64,000 nucleotides of DNA from Azospirillum oryzae (GCF_900177515.1 NZ_FXAK01000007.1:2030501-2094500); one strand, 5' to 3'; shown: positions 26,479 to 39,778, counted from the stretch's first letter. Program-made: numbers and translations. Notes: a model not told the origin generated them from the letters alone.

Positions 26479-28446
26479 ATGACTGCGGGAGGCACGACCA
26501 TGGACAGCGCGCGCGCGGCCCACATCGATGAACTCGTCCGTGTCTCCACTGGCCGTGTCTCCGCCGGCTTGCGGTCCGCCCGCGATCCGATCATCGAAAG
26601 CTCCTGGCGCCGCTGCGTCGCCGATCACAAGCTGGACCCCACCGTCGGCCGCGAGCCGCACATCCTGCCGCAGGAACGGCTGCGCGAGCATCGCGACGCC
26701 ATGGACGAGTTCCTGCGCATGGCCCGCTTCGGGCTGGAGGCGCTGTACCGGCAGGTGGCCGGGATGGGCTATGTCCTGCTGCTGACCGACAGCAACGGCG
26801 TCACGGTGGACTTCATCGGCGACCCGACCTTCGACAACCATCTGCGCCGGGCCGGGCTGTATCTGGGGGCCGACTGGAACGAGGGGCATGCCGGCACCTG
26901 CGCGGTCGGCACCTGCATCGCCACCGCCCAGGCGCTGACCGTCCACCAGACCGACCATTTCGACGCCACCCACATCCCGCTGACCTGCACCGCCGCGCCG
27001 GTGTTCGACAGCGGCGGGGAACTGGCCGCCGTGCTCGACATCTCCGCCCTGCATTCGCCGGAGCCGAAGATCAGCCAATATCTGGCGCTGCAGATGGTGC
27101 GCGCCTATGTCCATAAGATCGAAACCGCCAATCTCTACAACAACTTCCGCCGCGACTGGGTGGTGAAGCTGTCGGCGTCGCAGGAGTTCGCGGAGGTCGA
27201 CCCCGATTTTGTCCTGGCGCTCGACGCCGGCGGACGGGTGGTCGGATTCAACCACAAGGCCCGCGACCTGCTGGTGGAGGATGGGGTGTCGCCGCTCGGC
27301 CGCTCCTTCGCCGAGCTGTTCGACTGCGAGGTCGACGATCTCGTCCATTTCGTCCGTTCGCTGCCGACCGAACAGCGGACGCTGCGCCTGCGCCGCACCG
27401 GCCTGCCGCTGTTCGCCCAGGCGATGCCGCCACCCGCCGTGTCATTGCCGCGCAGCCACGTGCCCGACCATGGCGGCGATACGCTGCCGGACCCGCTGCG
27501 CGTGGTGTCAGGCGGCGATCCAGCGCTGAAGGCGGTGCTGACGCGGGCGGCGAAGCTGGTCAACACCCGCATGAGCCTGCTGATCCATGGCGAGACCGGC
27601 ACCGGCAAGGAGCATCTGGCCAAGGCCCTGCACAAGGCCAGCGTCCGCCGCAACAAGCCCTTCGTCGCCATCAACTGCGCGGCCCTGCCGGAAAACCTGA
27701 TCGAGAGCGAGCTGTTCGGCTACGAGCCCGGGTCCTTCACCGGCGCGACGGCGCGCGGCAAGAAGGGGCTGATCCTGGAGGCCGACGGCGGCACCCTGTT
27801 CCTGGACGAGATCGGCGACATGCCGCTGTCATCGCAGACCCGCCTGTTGCGCGTGCTTGCGGAGCGGGAGGTGACGCCGATCGGCCGGACAAAGGCGGTT
27901 TCGGTGGATGTCCGCGTCATCGGCGCCACCCACCGCGATCTGGTGGAACTGGTCAAGGCCGGCAAGTTCCGCGACGACTTGTACTTTCGTCTCAACGGCG
28001 CGGTGTTCACCGTGCCGCCGCTGCGCCAGCGCGGCGACCTGGAGTGGCTGATCGAGCGATTGCTGGCCGAGCGGACGGAGCGCGACGGCATCGGCTATCG
28101 ACTGACCCCGGCGGCGCTGGCGGCTCTGCGGGGCCACGGCTGGCCGGGCAATGTGCGGGAGCTGGTGAATGCGCTCGACTATGCCTGCGCAGTCTGCGAC
28201 GGCGGGCTGATCGACCTCGACGACATTCCGGAGCCGGTGCAGCACAGCGGCCTGTTCCAGGCTTGGCCGGCGGAGGTGGCGCAGACGGTGGTGGCGGAGG
28301 AGGATCCGGCGGCCCGGCTGCGCGAGACGCTGCGGCGGCACCACTGGAACGTATCGGCGACGGCGCGGGCGCTGGGGGTCGACCGTTCGACCGTCCATCG
28401 GCAGATGCACCGCTTCGGCATCGTGGCGCCGCATCGGGCGGATTGA
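26479..28446 (+). CDS. Sigma-54-dependent activator, AcoR type
   Basis: This 655-residue protein has an N-terminal sensory region of the AcoR kind (SSWRRCVADHKLDP near residue 48), a GAF-like domain at about 75-215, a PAS-like segment (220-300), an AAA+ domain at about 340-570 and a Fis-type HTH at the end (LRETLRRHHWNVSATARALGVDRSTVHRQM). The Walker A is GETGTGKE; the sigma-54 contact loop reads GSFTGA instead of GAFTGA; Walker B is GGTLFLDEIGDM. It should drive sigma-54 promoters in response to a small metabolite. The target is not obvious: the neighbouring oxoprolinase gene is convergent. An ATG at 26500 is an alternative start. Confidence 0.9.
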   Translation: MTAGGTTMDSARAAHIDELVRVSTGRVSAGLRSARDPIIESSWRRCVADHKLDPTVGREPHILPQERLREHRDAMDEFLRMARFGLEALYRQVAGMGYVLLLTDSNGVTVDFIGDPTFDNHLRRAGLYLGADWNEGHAGTCAVGTCIATAQALTVHQTDHFDATHIPLTCTAAPVFDSGGELAAVLDISALHSPEPKISQYLALQMVRAYVHKIETANLYNNFRRDWVVKLSASQEFAEVDPDFVLALDAGGRVVGFNHKARDLLVEDGVSPLGRSFAELFDCEVDDLVHFVRSLPTEQRTLRLRRTGLPLFAQAMPPPAVSLPRSHVPDHGGDTLPDPLRVVSGGDPALKAVLTRAAKLVNTRMSLLIHGETGTGKEHLAKALHKASVRRNKPFVAINCAALPENLIESELFGYEPGSFTGATARGKKGLILEADGGTLFLDEIGDMPLSSQTRLLRVLAEREVTPIGRTKAVSVDVRVIGATHRDLVELVKAGKFRDDLYFRLNGAVFTVPPLRQRGDLEWLIERLLAERTERDGIGYRLTPAALAALRGHGWPGNVRELVNALDYACAVCDGGLIDLDDIPEPVQHSGLFQAWPAEVAQTVVAEEDPAARLRETLRRHHWNVSATARALGVDRSTVHRQMHRFGIVAPHRAD

Positions 28447-28470
28447 GGGGCGACAGCGTTCTGCGGCGGT

Positions 28471-28607
28471 TGCCCCCTCCCCATCCCTCCCCGCTTCGCG
28501 GGAGAGGGGGCGGGAGAGGGGGTAGGATGCTTGTCAGCGTGACGTAACTGACAAAGCGGCGGCAGTCCCCTCTCCCGCGTTAGCGGGGGAGGGCTAGGGA
28601 GGGGGCA
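28471..28607. repeat. Inverted pair of about 40-base GC-rich intergenic repeats
   Basis: Arm one (28471-28510) starts TGCCCCCTCCC and ends GGGAGAGGGG. Arm two (28567-28607) is nearly its reverse complement, starting CCCCTCTCCCGC and ending AGGGAGGGGGCA. About 56 bases separate them. Each arm also has an internal short palindrome (CCGC-TT-GCGGG). The pair lies between two convergent genes and looks like a REP/BIME-type element or a non-autonomous transposon; it could also act as a bidirectional terminator. Confidence 0.7.
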
Positions 28608-28628
28608 TCACGTCCCCAAAGCCCTTCC

Positions 28629-32297
<3,669 letters not shown>

Positions 32298-32456
32298 CGT
32301 CGCACCCGCCGAAATCCATGCGCGGCAACCGCACCGCGCGTGGGCCGGAGTTTCGCGATCCGGCAGCGAATTTCAACCGCTTGAGTGGCCCGTCCCCATC
32401 AGGAGGTTGGGAAGCGGCGGAAAGAACACAGGATCACCGATGAAGAGCCCCGCCGC

Positions 32457-33038
32457 TCAGGCGGCCAGCCGCTGCGGCGACGGGGTGGGCAGGCGGCCAA
32501 GGATGGCGTTGCCGGACAGGATGCTGTTGAAGGCGCCGGTCCCATCCTCCAGCGCTTCCAGGGCGAGAGAGAACTGGTTGGGCGGCGGCAGTTCGAAGCG
32601 CGAGGTGATCTCGCCGCTGTCCAGCGCCAGCCGGCCGCCGAAGCGGCGGGCCAGCGCACGCATGCGGACATTCTCCGACAGGCACATCATGTGGACATGG
32701 CGGATGCCGCGGTTGCGGGCGACGTTCAGGATGCGGCGGACCAGCGTGCTGCCGACCCCCTTGCCCTGCAGCGTCGACTCGACGCTGATGCCGAACTCCG
32801 CCTGTTGCGGCCAGAGGATGCGGTCGCCGCACAGCTCCACCGCGCCGCGCAGCACGCCGTTCTCGAACGCGCCGAGAATGACCGTCCGGCCCCAGTCGAT
32901 GGCCGCGCAATGCCGCTCCACCGCCTCGTCCGACAGGGTGCCGGTGAAGCGGGCATAGCGGTCGGCCCGGTCGAGGCGGAGAAGATGCGCCCGGTACTGG
33001 GGCAGTTCGGTCGGCAGGATCTTGCGGATAACAGGCAT
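32457..33038 (-). CDS. GNAT-family N-acetyltransferase
   Basis: This 193-residue protein has the GNAT fold. The acetyl-CoA loop is QGKGVGSTLVRRIL near residues 92-106, preceded by the strand AEFGISVESTL. The substrate cannot be told. The ATG at 33038 (MPVIRKILPTELPQYRAH) begins where GNAT homology starts; the frame is open upstream to 33113. It is divergent from the TerB/J-domain gene, across a 284-base gap in which no gene is seen. Confidence 0.82.
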   Translation of the reverse strand: MPVIRKILPTELPQYRAHLLRLDRADRYARFTGTLSDEAVERHCAAIDWGRTVILGAFENGVLRGAVELCGDRILWPQQAEFGISVESTLQGKGVGSTLVRRILNVARNRGIRHVHMMCLSENVRMRALARRFGGRLALDSGEITSRFELPPPNQFSLALEALEDGTGAFNSILSGNAILGRLPTPSPQRLAA

Positions 33039-33322
33039 GGCTCTGCTCACGGTTCTCGAAATTCGAAAACGCATTCGCGCAGAACGTTTTTCCCCAGGCT
33101 CCGGCGCCGCCACCGGCGGCCGCCGTCTTTGTCAGGCCGGCGCTCTCTGCGGCGCCCTTTGTTGCATTGCAACATGGCGTGACCGATGGGAATCGCAAGC
33201 GCTTATTAGAAATTCGCAATGCGAACAATGCTGGCCTGTTGCCGGTGCGCCACAGTTGGCCCGCCGTCTTCCGGCCGCTATGCTGCCCCCGGTTGGGGAG
33301 CCTGCGGACTTAAAGGCGTAGC

Positions 33323-34105
33323 ATGAGCATTTGGGGCAAGATCCTGGGCGGCGCGGCCGGCCTGTTCACCGGCGGACCGATCGGCGCCCTGCTGGGCGGT
33401 CTGGCCGGGCATGCGGTCGACCGGTGGTCGCCCTGCGGTCCGGACGACCAGCCGTACCGGGGCATGAGCGACGCCGATGCCGAAGCGGCCAAGCAGACCG
33501 TCGCCTTCACCATCGGCGTGATCGCGCTGGCCGCCAAGATGGCGCGGGCCGACGGCGTGGTGAAGCGGGTGGAGGTCGACACCTTCAAGCGGCTGTTCCG
33601 CGTCCCGCCGGAAGAACTGGACAATGTCGGCCGCGTCTTCGACCTCGCCCGCCGCGACACCCGCGGGTTCGAGGAGTATGCCCGCCAGATCGCCAAGCTG
33701 TTCGAGGACAAGCACGCGGTGCTGGAGGAACTGCTCGACAGCCTGCTGATGATCGCCGAAGCCGACGACGAGCTGCACGAGACGGAAGTGGAGTATCTGC
33801 GCGCGGTCGCCGTGATCTTCGGCTTCGACGAGGCCGACTTCCGCCGCATCCTCGCCGGCCACCATCTGGCCGGCGGCCCGACCGAATCGGATCCCTATGC
33901 CGTGCTGGGGGTGTCGCGTCTCGCGGATGACAACGCGGTGAAAACCGCCCACCGGGCGCTGGTGCGCGAACACCACCCGGACCGGCTGATCGCCCAGGGC
34001 TTGCCGCAGGAATTCATCGACCTCGCCACCCAGAAGCTCGCGCTGATCAACGCTGCCTACGACCGCATTCGTCGGGAGCGGGAGGGGGCCGCCGCGCTGT
34101 CCTGA
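33323..34105 (+). CDS. TerB-like protein with C-terminal J domain (DjlA-like)
   Basis: This 260-residue protein begins with a glycine-rich hydrophobic stretch (residues 5-30, GAAGLFTGGPIGALLGGLAG) that could touch the membrane. A TerB-like helical domain spans about 55-185, and a J domain spans about 190-255 (DPYAVLGVSRLADDNAVKTAHRALVREHHPDRL). The HPD triad is intact, so Hsp70 stimulation is expected. The order matches DjlA, a membrane-anchored DnaK co-chaperone. Confidence 0.87.
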   Translation: MSIWGKILGGAAGLFTGGPIGALLGGLAGHAVDRWSPCGPDDQPYRGMSDADAEAAKQTVAFTIGVIALAAKMARADGVVKRVEVDTFKRLFRVPPEELDNVGRVFDLARRDTRGFEEYARQIAKLFEDKHAVLEELLDSLLMIAEADDELHETEVEYLRAVAVIFGFDEADFRRILAGHHLAGGPTESDPYAVLGVSRLADDNAVKTAHRALVREHHPDRLIAQGLPQEFIDLATQKLALINAAYDRIRREREGAAALS

Positions 34106-34136
34106 CATGTCGCGATTCGTCACAGATTTTGATGAC

Positions 34137-34164
34137 TTGAAATTGCTTTGCCATAGGCTTTATC
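34137..34164 (+). promoter_or_regulatory. Candidate promoter of the duplicated-TM protein gene
   Basis: TTGAAA (34137-34142), a 16-base spacer and TTTATC (34159-34164) stand in an unusually AT-rich patch. A 12-base sequence (CCTGACATRTCG) occurs twice, 70 bases apart (34101 and 34171), flanking it and could be an operator pair. Confidence 0.4.
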
Positions 34165-34229
34165 CCGTTTCCTGACATATCGTTCCCAAAGGGGCGGGCG
34201 ATCGGTTGCCTGCGCGCTTTGGGGACGAC

Positions 34230-35360
34230 ATGACGATGCGACGCACGATCATCCGAACGATCTTCGCTGCGGTTTTGGGAACGACGATCGCGGCGGGCGG
34301 CGCCGCGCAGGCGCAGATGCCGACGGCAGCCACCGACACGGCGGTTGTGCTGGGTCAACCACTGACGCTGAACCTGGGGGTGCCGCCGGCCGGCACCGAC
34401 TGCGCCACCCAGGCGGCGATGCTGAACGCGCAAGCGCTTGTCCTGGTCGCCAACGGCCAGACGATCCCCGGCGCCCGCGCCAGCTTCGGCTGCTCGGCCA
34501 AGGGCGAGCTGGTGGGCACCGCCTCTACCTCCATCTCCGGCAACGGCGATGACGCGGCACAGCGGCGGGCGGCGTGGCAGACCGCCTTCAGCGGCTTCTT
34601 CAGCCTTGCCGGCGCCAAGACCCTGCCGGTCGCCTTCGGCCCCGCCACCGGCGGCATGACCACCACGCCGAAGATGGTCTCCATCCAGGGCGCCAGCGAC
34701 CGCGACCTGGGGCTGGCCGCCCTCTGGTTCGCCCTGGTGGCGGCGCTGTTCCTGGTCGCCTTCTTCCGCCATTTCGGCCGCACCGACGCCATCACGCCGA
34801 TCGCCGGCGTGCCGATGCCGGCCAATTACCGGGCGCCCTACAGCCTCGCGCGCTTCCAGCTGTTGTGGTGGAGCGGGATCGTCACCGCCTCCTACGTCGC
34901 CATCCTGACCATCACCGGGTCGATGGACACCATCACCACCGGCACCATGGCGCTGATGGGGATCGTCGGCGGCACCTCCGTCCTGGCCGCCTTCCAGGAC
35001 CGCCGGCCGAGCGACGACGACACGCGACGCCACCAGCATGCAGCCGCCTACCTCGCCGCCGCGGCGGCCACCCCGCCCGACCAGACCGCGATGGCCGCCA
35101 GCCTGGCCGAGGTCTATCCGCCCTCCCAGGGGCTGCTGCCCGACCTGCTGAGCGACGCCGCCGGCTACAACATCCACCGCCTGCAGTTGCTGGCCTGGAC
35201 CGGCGTGCTGGGCATCACCTTCCTCTACGAGGTCACCCGCACGCTGGGCATGCCGGAGCTGTCCGCCAACCTGCTGGCACTGACCGGCATCAGCAACGGC
35301 ACCTATTTCGGCTTCAAGATGCAGGAACAGCAGGTGCCGACGCCGACCGGGACCGCGTAA
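34230..35360 (+). CDS. Unknown exported/membrane protein with duplicated two-helix module
   Basis: This 376-residue protein has a signal peptide (MRRTIIRTIFAAVLG ... AQA), then a periplasmic domain of about 130 residues with two Cys, then membrane segments from about residue 160. Two C-terminal blocks look related: ARFQLLWWSGIVTAS ... TTGTMALMGIVGGTSVLAAF and HRLQLLAWTGVLGIT ... SANLLALTGISNGTYFGF. This points to an internal duplication of a pair of membrane helices. No known family is recognised. The ATG at 34230 follows TTGGGGAC; a TTG eight codons upstream is less likely. Confidence 0.65.
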   Translation: MTMRRTIIRTIFAAVLGTTIAAGGAAQAQMPTAATDTAVVLGQPLTLNLGVPPAGTDCATQAAMLNAQALVLVANGQTIPGARASFGCSAKGELVGTASTSISGNGDDAAQRRAAWQTAFSGFFSLAGAKTLPVAFGPATGGMTTTPKMVSIQGASDRDLGLAALWFALVAALFLVAFFRHFGRTDAITPIAGVPMPANYRAPYSLARFQLLWWSGIVTASYVAILTITGSMDTITTGTMALMGIVGGTSVLAAFQDRRPSDDDTRRHQHAAAYLAAAAATPPDQTAMAASLAEVYPPSQGLLPDLLSDAAGYNIHRLQLLAWTGVLGITFLYEVTRTLGMPELSANLLALTGISNGTYFGFKMQEQQVPTPTGTA

Positions 35361-35477
35361 CGGGACGGCAATCGCGGGGAACGCAACCCGCCCAACCGTT
35401 TTTCCGGGTCGCGGCGGAGGGGGATGGCGCGCTATAACCCATCCCCTTCCCTCGATTTTCCGGCGCACGAACGGTCC

Positions 35478-37310
35478 ATGGCTCCTCCCGCACCCATCAC
35501 GGCGCTCCAGGGCGTCACCGTCACCTTCGGCGGCCGTCCGCTGTTCGACGGCATCGACCTGTCCATCGGCCGCGGGGACCGCGCCTGTCTGGTCGGGCGC
35601 AACGGGTCGGGCAAGTCGACGCTGATGAAGGTGCTGGCCGGGATGATCCAACCCGACGGCGGCACCGTCTTTGTCCAACCCGGCGCCCGCCTCGCCTATC
35701 TGCCGCAGGAGCCGGACTTCACCGGCTGCGCCACCGTACACGACTATGTCGTGCAGGGCCTGCCCGCCGACGAGCAGGACGAGGCGCACCGGGTCGATGC
35801 CGTTCTGGACAGGCTCCAGGTCGACGGCAATCTCGATCCCCGCACCCTGTCGGGCGGCGAATCGCGACGGACGGCGCTGGCCCGCACGCTGGTCGGCAAC
35901 CCCGACGTCATGCTGCTGGACGAGCCGACCAACCACCTGGACCTCCCCACCATCGAGTGGCTGGAGGAGGAGTTGCTGTCCTTCCGCGGCGGGCTGCTGC
36001 TGATCAGCCACGACCGCGCCTTCCTGAACCGGCTGGCCAAGCGGACGCTGTGGCTCGACCGCGGCACGGTGCGCGCCACCGACCGCGGCTTCGCCGAGTT
36101 CGAGACCTGGCAGGCCGAGGTGTTCGAGGCGGAGGAGGCCGCGGCCCACAAGCTTGACCGCAAGATCGAAAGCGAGATGAAGTGGTTGCGCGAGGGCATT
36201 TCCGCCCGGCGCACCCGCAACATGGGCCGCGTGCGCAACCTGCTGGACCTGCGTGCCGGACGCGCGGAGCAGATCAAGGGCGGCCAGCAGGCCAAGCTCG
36301 CCATCGCCGAGGCCGAGCGCGGCGGCCGGCTGGTGATCGAGGCGACCGGCATCTCCAAGGGCTTCGACACGCCCGAGGGCCGCAAGACCATCGTGAAGAA
36401 CTTCTCCACCCGCATCCTGCGCGGCGACCGGGTCGGGCTGATCGGGCCGAACGGCGCCGGCAAATCGACCCTGCTGAAGATGCTGACCGGCCAGCTCGAC
36501 CCCGACGAGGGCACGGTGAAGCTGGGCACCAGCCTCGACACCGCCTATTTCGACCAGCGGCGCGAGGGGCTGGACCCGGAGGACACCATCCGCAAGGTGC
36601 TGTGCCCCTTCGGCGGCGACGCGGTGATGGTCAACGGCGTGTCGCGCCATGTCGCCGGCTATATCAAGGACTTCCTGTTCGACACCCGCCAGTTGGACAG
36701 CCCGGTGAAGGCGCTGTCGGGCGGCGAGCGCAACCGGCTGCTGCTGGCCCGGCTGTTCGCCAAGCCCAGCAACGTGATGATCCTCGACGAGCCGACCAAC
36801 GACCTCGACATGGACACGCTGGACCTGCTGGAGGACGTGCTGGGCGACTATCAGGGCACGCTGCTGCTGGTCAGCCACGACCGCGACTTCCTCGACCGGC
36901 TGGTGACCAGCACCATCGCGCTGGAGGGCGACGGCACCGCCACCGAGTATGCCGGCGGCTATTCCGACTATCTGGTGCAGCGCCCGGCCAAGGCGGCGCC
37001 CGCCGCTGCCGCCGCCAAACCGAAGCCGGCCGCCACCGCCCCGGCCGCCGCGGCCAAGCCGCGCGGCAAGCTGAGCTACAAGGACCAGCGCGAACTGGAC
37101 GAGCTGCCGGCCCGCATGGACGGGCTGGGGACAGAGATCGCCAAGCTGGAGAAGGCTTTGGCCGACCCCGACCTGTTCACCCGCGACCCGGCCAAGTTCC
37201 AGAAGACCGGCGAGCAGCTGCACGCCAGGCAGGCGGCGCTCGCCGCGGCGGAGGAGCGCTGGCTGGAGCTGGAGGCGATGCGCGAAGAACTGGAAGGCGG
37301 CAGGGCATGA
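35478..37310 (+). CDS. uup: ABC-F ATPase, Uup-like
   Basis: This 610-residue cytosolic protein has two ABC cassettes and no membrane segments. Walker A motifs are GRNGSGKST and GPNGAGKST; signature motifs are LSGGESRRTAL and LSGGERNRLLL; Walker B is VMLLDEPTNHLD and VMILDEPTNDLD. The linker and the C-terminal coiled coil (KLSYKDQRELDELPARMDGLG onward) are of the Uup type, which binds branched DNA and ribosomes. A TATAAC box at 35433-35438 argues for the ATG at 35478 rather than an earlier start. The stop overlaps the next gene by 4 bases. Confidence 0.88.
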   Translation: MAPPAPITALQGVTVTFGGRPLFDGIDLSIGRGDRACLVGRNGSGKSTLMKVLAGMIQPDGGTVFVQPGARLAYLPQEPDFTGCATVHDYVVQGLPADEQDEAHRVDAVLDRLQVDGNLDPRTLSGGESRRTALARTLVGNPDVMLLDEPTNHLDLPTIEWLEEELLSFRGGLLLISHDRAFLNRLAKRTLWLDRGTVRATDRGFAEFETWQAEVFEAEEAAAHKLDRKIESEMKWLREGISARRTRNMGRVRNLLDLRAGRAEQIKGGQQAKLAIAEAERGGRLVIEATGISKGFDTPEGRKTIVKNFSTRILRGDRVGLIGPNGAGKSTLLKMLTGQLDPDEGTVKLGTSLDTAYFDQRREGLDPEDTIRKVLCPFGGDAVMVNGVSRHVAGYIKDFLFDTRQLDSPVKALSGGERNRLLLARLFAKPSNVMILDEPTNDLDMDTLDLLEDVLGDYQGTLLLVSHDRDFLDRLVTSTIALEGDGTATEYAGGYSDYLVQRPAKAAPAAAAAKPKPAATAPAAAAKPRGKLSYKDQRELDELPARMDGLGTEIAKLEKALADPDLFTRDPAKFQKTGEQLHARQAALAAAEERWLELEAMREELEGGRA

Positions 37311-38185
37311 GTTTCGCCCACACCCTTCAGGCGCTGGTGGTGATGGCGCTGTGGGGGCTGAACTTCGTCGTGGCGAAATGGGCGCTGGCCGAATTCCCGC
37401 CCCTGTTCGTGATGTTCCTGCGCTTCGCCCTGGTGGCGGTGCTGATCATCCCCTTCTTCCGCGTGCCGCGCGACAAGCTGTGGAAGATCGCGCTGTTGTC
37501 GGTGACGCTCGGCAGCATCCATTTCCCGATGATGTTCAGCGGACTGCAGGGGATCGACGCCGCCACAGCCTCGCTGGCGGCGCAGGCGCAGGTGCCCTTC
37601 TCCTCCCTGCTGGCCGCGCTGGTGTTCAAGGACAAGCTGGGCTGGCGCCGCGGCATCGGCATGGCCGCCGCCTTCGCCGGCGTAGCGGTGATCGCGGGCG
37701 AGCCGCGGCTGGGCGAATCGCTCTATTCGCTGCTACTGATCCTGGCGGCGAGCTTCGCCTTCGCCGTTGCCAGCGTGCAGATGAAGCTGATCGGGTCGGT
37801 GAACGGCTTCGCCGTCAACGGCTGGATGGCGCTGTTCGCCATGCCGCAGCTGCTCGGCCTGTCGCTGCTGCTGGAACATGGGCAGATGGAGGCGCTGGCC
37901 AACTCCACCTGGGTCGGCTGGGCGTCGATCGTCTACATGGCGGTCGCGGTCACCATCGTCGCCTATGGGCTGTGGTATCCGTTGCTTGGACGCTATGACG
38001 TGAACCAGACCATGCCCTATCTGCTGACGGTGCCGGTCTTCGGCGTCGCCAGCGGCGCGTTCCTGATGGGCGATCCGCTGACGGTGAACCTCGCCATCGG
38101 CGGCTTGCTGACCATCGGCGGCGTCGCGGTGATCGTCCGGCGGCGCCCGCGCACCGTCAACGAGACCGTCACCAACCCGACCTGA
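37307..38185 (+). CDS. EamA/DMT-family permease
   Basis: This 292-residue protein has ten hydrophobic segments in two EamA repeats of five. The N-terminal segment (VMALWGLNFVVAKWALAEFPPLFVMFLRF) is typical of this drug/metabolite transporter group, many of which export amino acids or their relatives. The substrate is unknown. Its ATG overlaps the uup-like stop (ATGA), so translation is coupled. Confidence 0.88.
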   Translation: MSFAHTLQALVVMALWGLNFVVAKWALAEFPPLFVMFLRFALVAVLIIPFFRVPRDKLWKIALLSVTLGSIHFPMMFSGLQGIDAATASLAAQAQVPFSSLLAALVFKDKLGWRRGIGMAAAFAGVAVIAGEPRLGESLYSLLLILAASFAFAVASVQMKLIGSVNGFAVNGWMALFAMPQLLGLSLLLEHGQMEALANSTWVGWASIVYMAVAVTIVAYGLWYPLLGRYDVNQTMPYLLTVPVFGVASGAFLMGDPLTVNLAIGGLLTIGGVAVIVRRRPRTVNETVTNPT

Positions 38186-38213
38186 AGGAGCGCCGGTCTG
38201 ATAGGATGCCGAC

Positions 38214-38906
38214 ATGAGCGCCTTCCGCCGGATCGACCGCCCCTCCCCCAACCACGGCCCGCGGGCCGATGGTTCGCGGGTGGAACTGCTGATTCTGCAC
38301 TATACCGGCATGCCCACCGCCGCCCATGCGCTGGACCGGTTGTGCGACCCGGCGGCCCAGGTCAGCGCCCATTACACGGTGGACGAGGACGGCACCATCT
38401 ACGCCCATGTTCCGGAGGACCGGCGCGCCTGGCATGCCGGCCGGTCGAGCTGGCGCGGGGCGGAGGACGTCAACAGCCGCTCCATCGGCGTCGAGATCGT
38501 CAATCCGGGCCACGAGTTCGGCTATCGCCCCTTCCCGCCCGTGCAGATGGCCGCGGTGACAGAACTGTGCCGAGGCATCGTGAAACGCCACGGGATCGCG
38601 CCCGCCGACGTGCTGGGCCACAGCGACGTGGCGCCGACCCGCAAGGAGGATCCGGGCGAGCTGTTCGACTGGCCGGGCCTCGCCGCACAGGGTATCGGGC
38701 TTTGGCCCACGCCGTCCCAGGCCGACGACGGCCCCTTCACCGATGCGGAGGTCGCCGCACTGCTGGGACGCTATGGGTACGACCCGGCCGAACCGCGGGC
38801 CCTGCTGGCCTTCCAGCGCCATTTCCATCCCGATTGCCTGACCGGCACCCCCGATCCCGAAACGGTGCGGCGTCTGCGCGCGCTGCTGCGGCTGACGGGG
38901 CGGTGA
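38214..38906 (+). CDS. N-acetylmuramoyl-L-alanine amidase (AmpD/AmiD type) with PG-binding domain
   Basis: This 230-residue enzyme cuts the amide bond between MurNAc or anhydro-MurNAc and the stem peptide. The amidase_2 domain covers residues 10-155: ILHYTGM holds a zinc His, WHAG the second, and LGHSDVAPTRKEDPG the third plus the catalytic Lys/Asp group. A C-terminal peptidoglycan-binding helix bundle follows (ALLAFQRHFHPDCLTGTPDPETV). No signal peptide is seen, favouring a cytosolic AmpD-like recycling role. Confidence 0.88.
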   Translation: MSAFRRIDRPSPNHGPRADGSRVELLILHYTGMPTAAHALDRLCDPAAQVSAHYTVDEDGTIYAHVPEDRRAWHAGRSSWRGAEDVNSRSIGVEIVNPGHEFGYRPFPPVQMAAVTELCRGIVKRHGIAPADVLGHSDVAPTRKEDPGELFDWPGLAAQGIGLWPTPSQADDGPFTDAEVAALLGRYGYDPAEPRALLAFQRHFHPDCLTGTPDPETVRRLRALLRLTGR

Positions 38907-38976
38907 TGTCTCACATGAGCCGTCAGTCCGATCGAGGCGCTTCCATATTTGGGATTTGCCCCCACGGCCGCTTCCC

Positions 38977-38982
38977 TATATG
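38977..38982 (+). promoter_or_regulatory. -10 box of rnpB
   Basis: TATATG ends 7 bases before the first base of the predicted P1 stem, which is the right distance for a transcription start at 38989-38990. The -35 region is weak (TTGCCC at 38956). Confidence 0.6.
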
Positions 38983-38989
38983 AACGACC

Positions 38990-39393
<404 letters not shown>

Positions 39394-39452
39394 TTTTCCC
39401 ATACCCTTTGCCCGGTTCGTCCCAATCCGGAGCCTCCGGCTGGGCGCATGAT

Positions 39453-39528
39453 CCCATGCCGCCCCATGGTGGCACCCTTTTGCCCCCGCCCCGCCCGATC
39501 GGATGGTTCGGCCTGGGACGGCATGGGC
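39453..39528. promoter_or_regulatory. Distal MraZ-like half arrays
   Basis: CCCAT occurs at 39453 and 39463 (10-base period). TGGGA and TGGGC occur at 39514 and 39524 on the other strand, also 10 bases apart. These match the spacing of MraZ operators but with only two units each, so they may be weak or chance. Confidence 0.35.
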
Positions 39529-39684
39529 GATTGCGTGGGCGGCTGCCCACGTCATCCACAGGGCGGACGCCGCCTCTCCCCACGGTTCTCCGGGCTTTCC
39601 CGTGGCCATCCCCAGGATGTGCACGGTCCCATCCACATTTTCCCCAGACTAATCCACAGCCGGTGGATAACTGTGGGGCGATTT

Positions 39685-39719
39685 CCCATGCCGTCCCATG
39701 CCTGACCGGGTTTTCCCAC
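39685..39719 (-). promoter_or_regulatory. MraZ-like operator array, upstream copy
   Basis: CCCAT at 39685, CCCAT at 39695 and CCCAC at 39715 lie in a 10-base phase with one unit missing at 39705. Read on the minus strand these are TGGGN repeats with 5-base gaps, the known MraZ pattern. Confidence 0.55.
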
Positions 39720-39778
39720 CCAAGGTCCTATGCCGTCCGAGGGGGTCGATTCGACCGTGTAGCAAACCATGTGAACTC

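Noticed and set aside
34047-37223. Long open frame opposite the membrane protein and Uup-like genes
   Set aside because: Antisense shadow of two well supported genes; no motif and no ribosome site.
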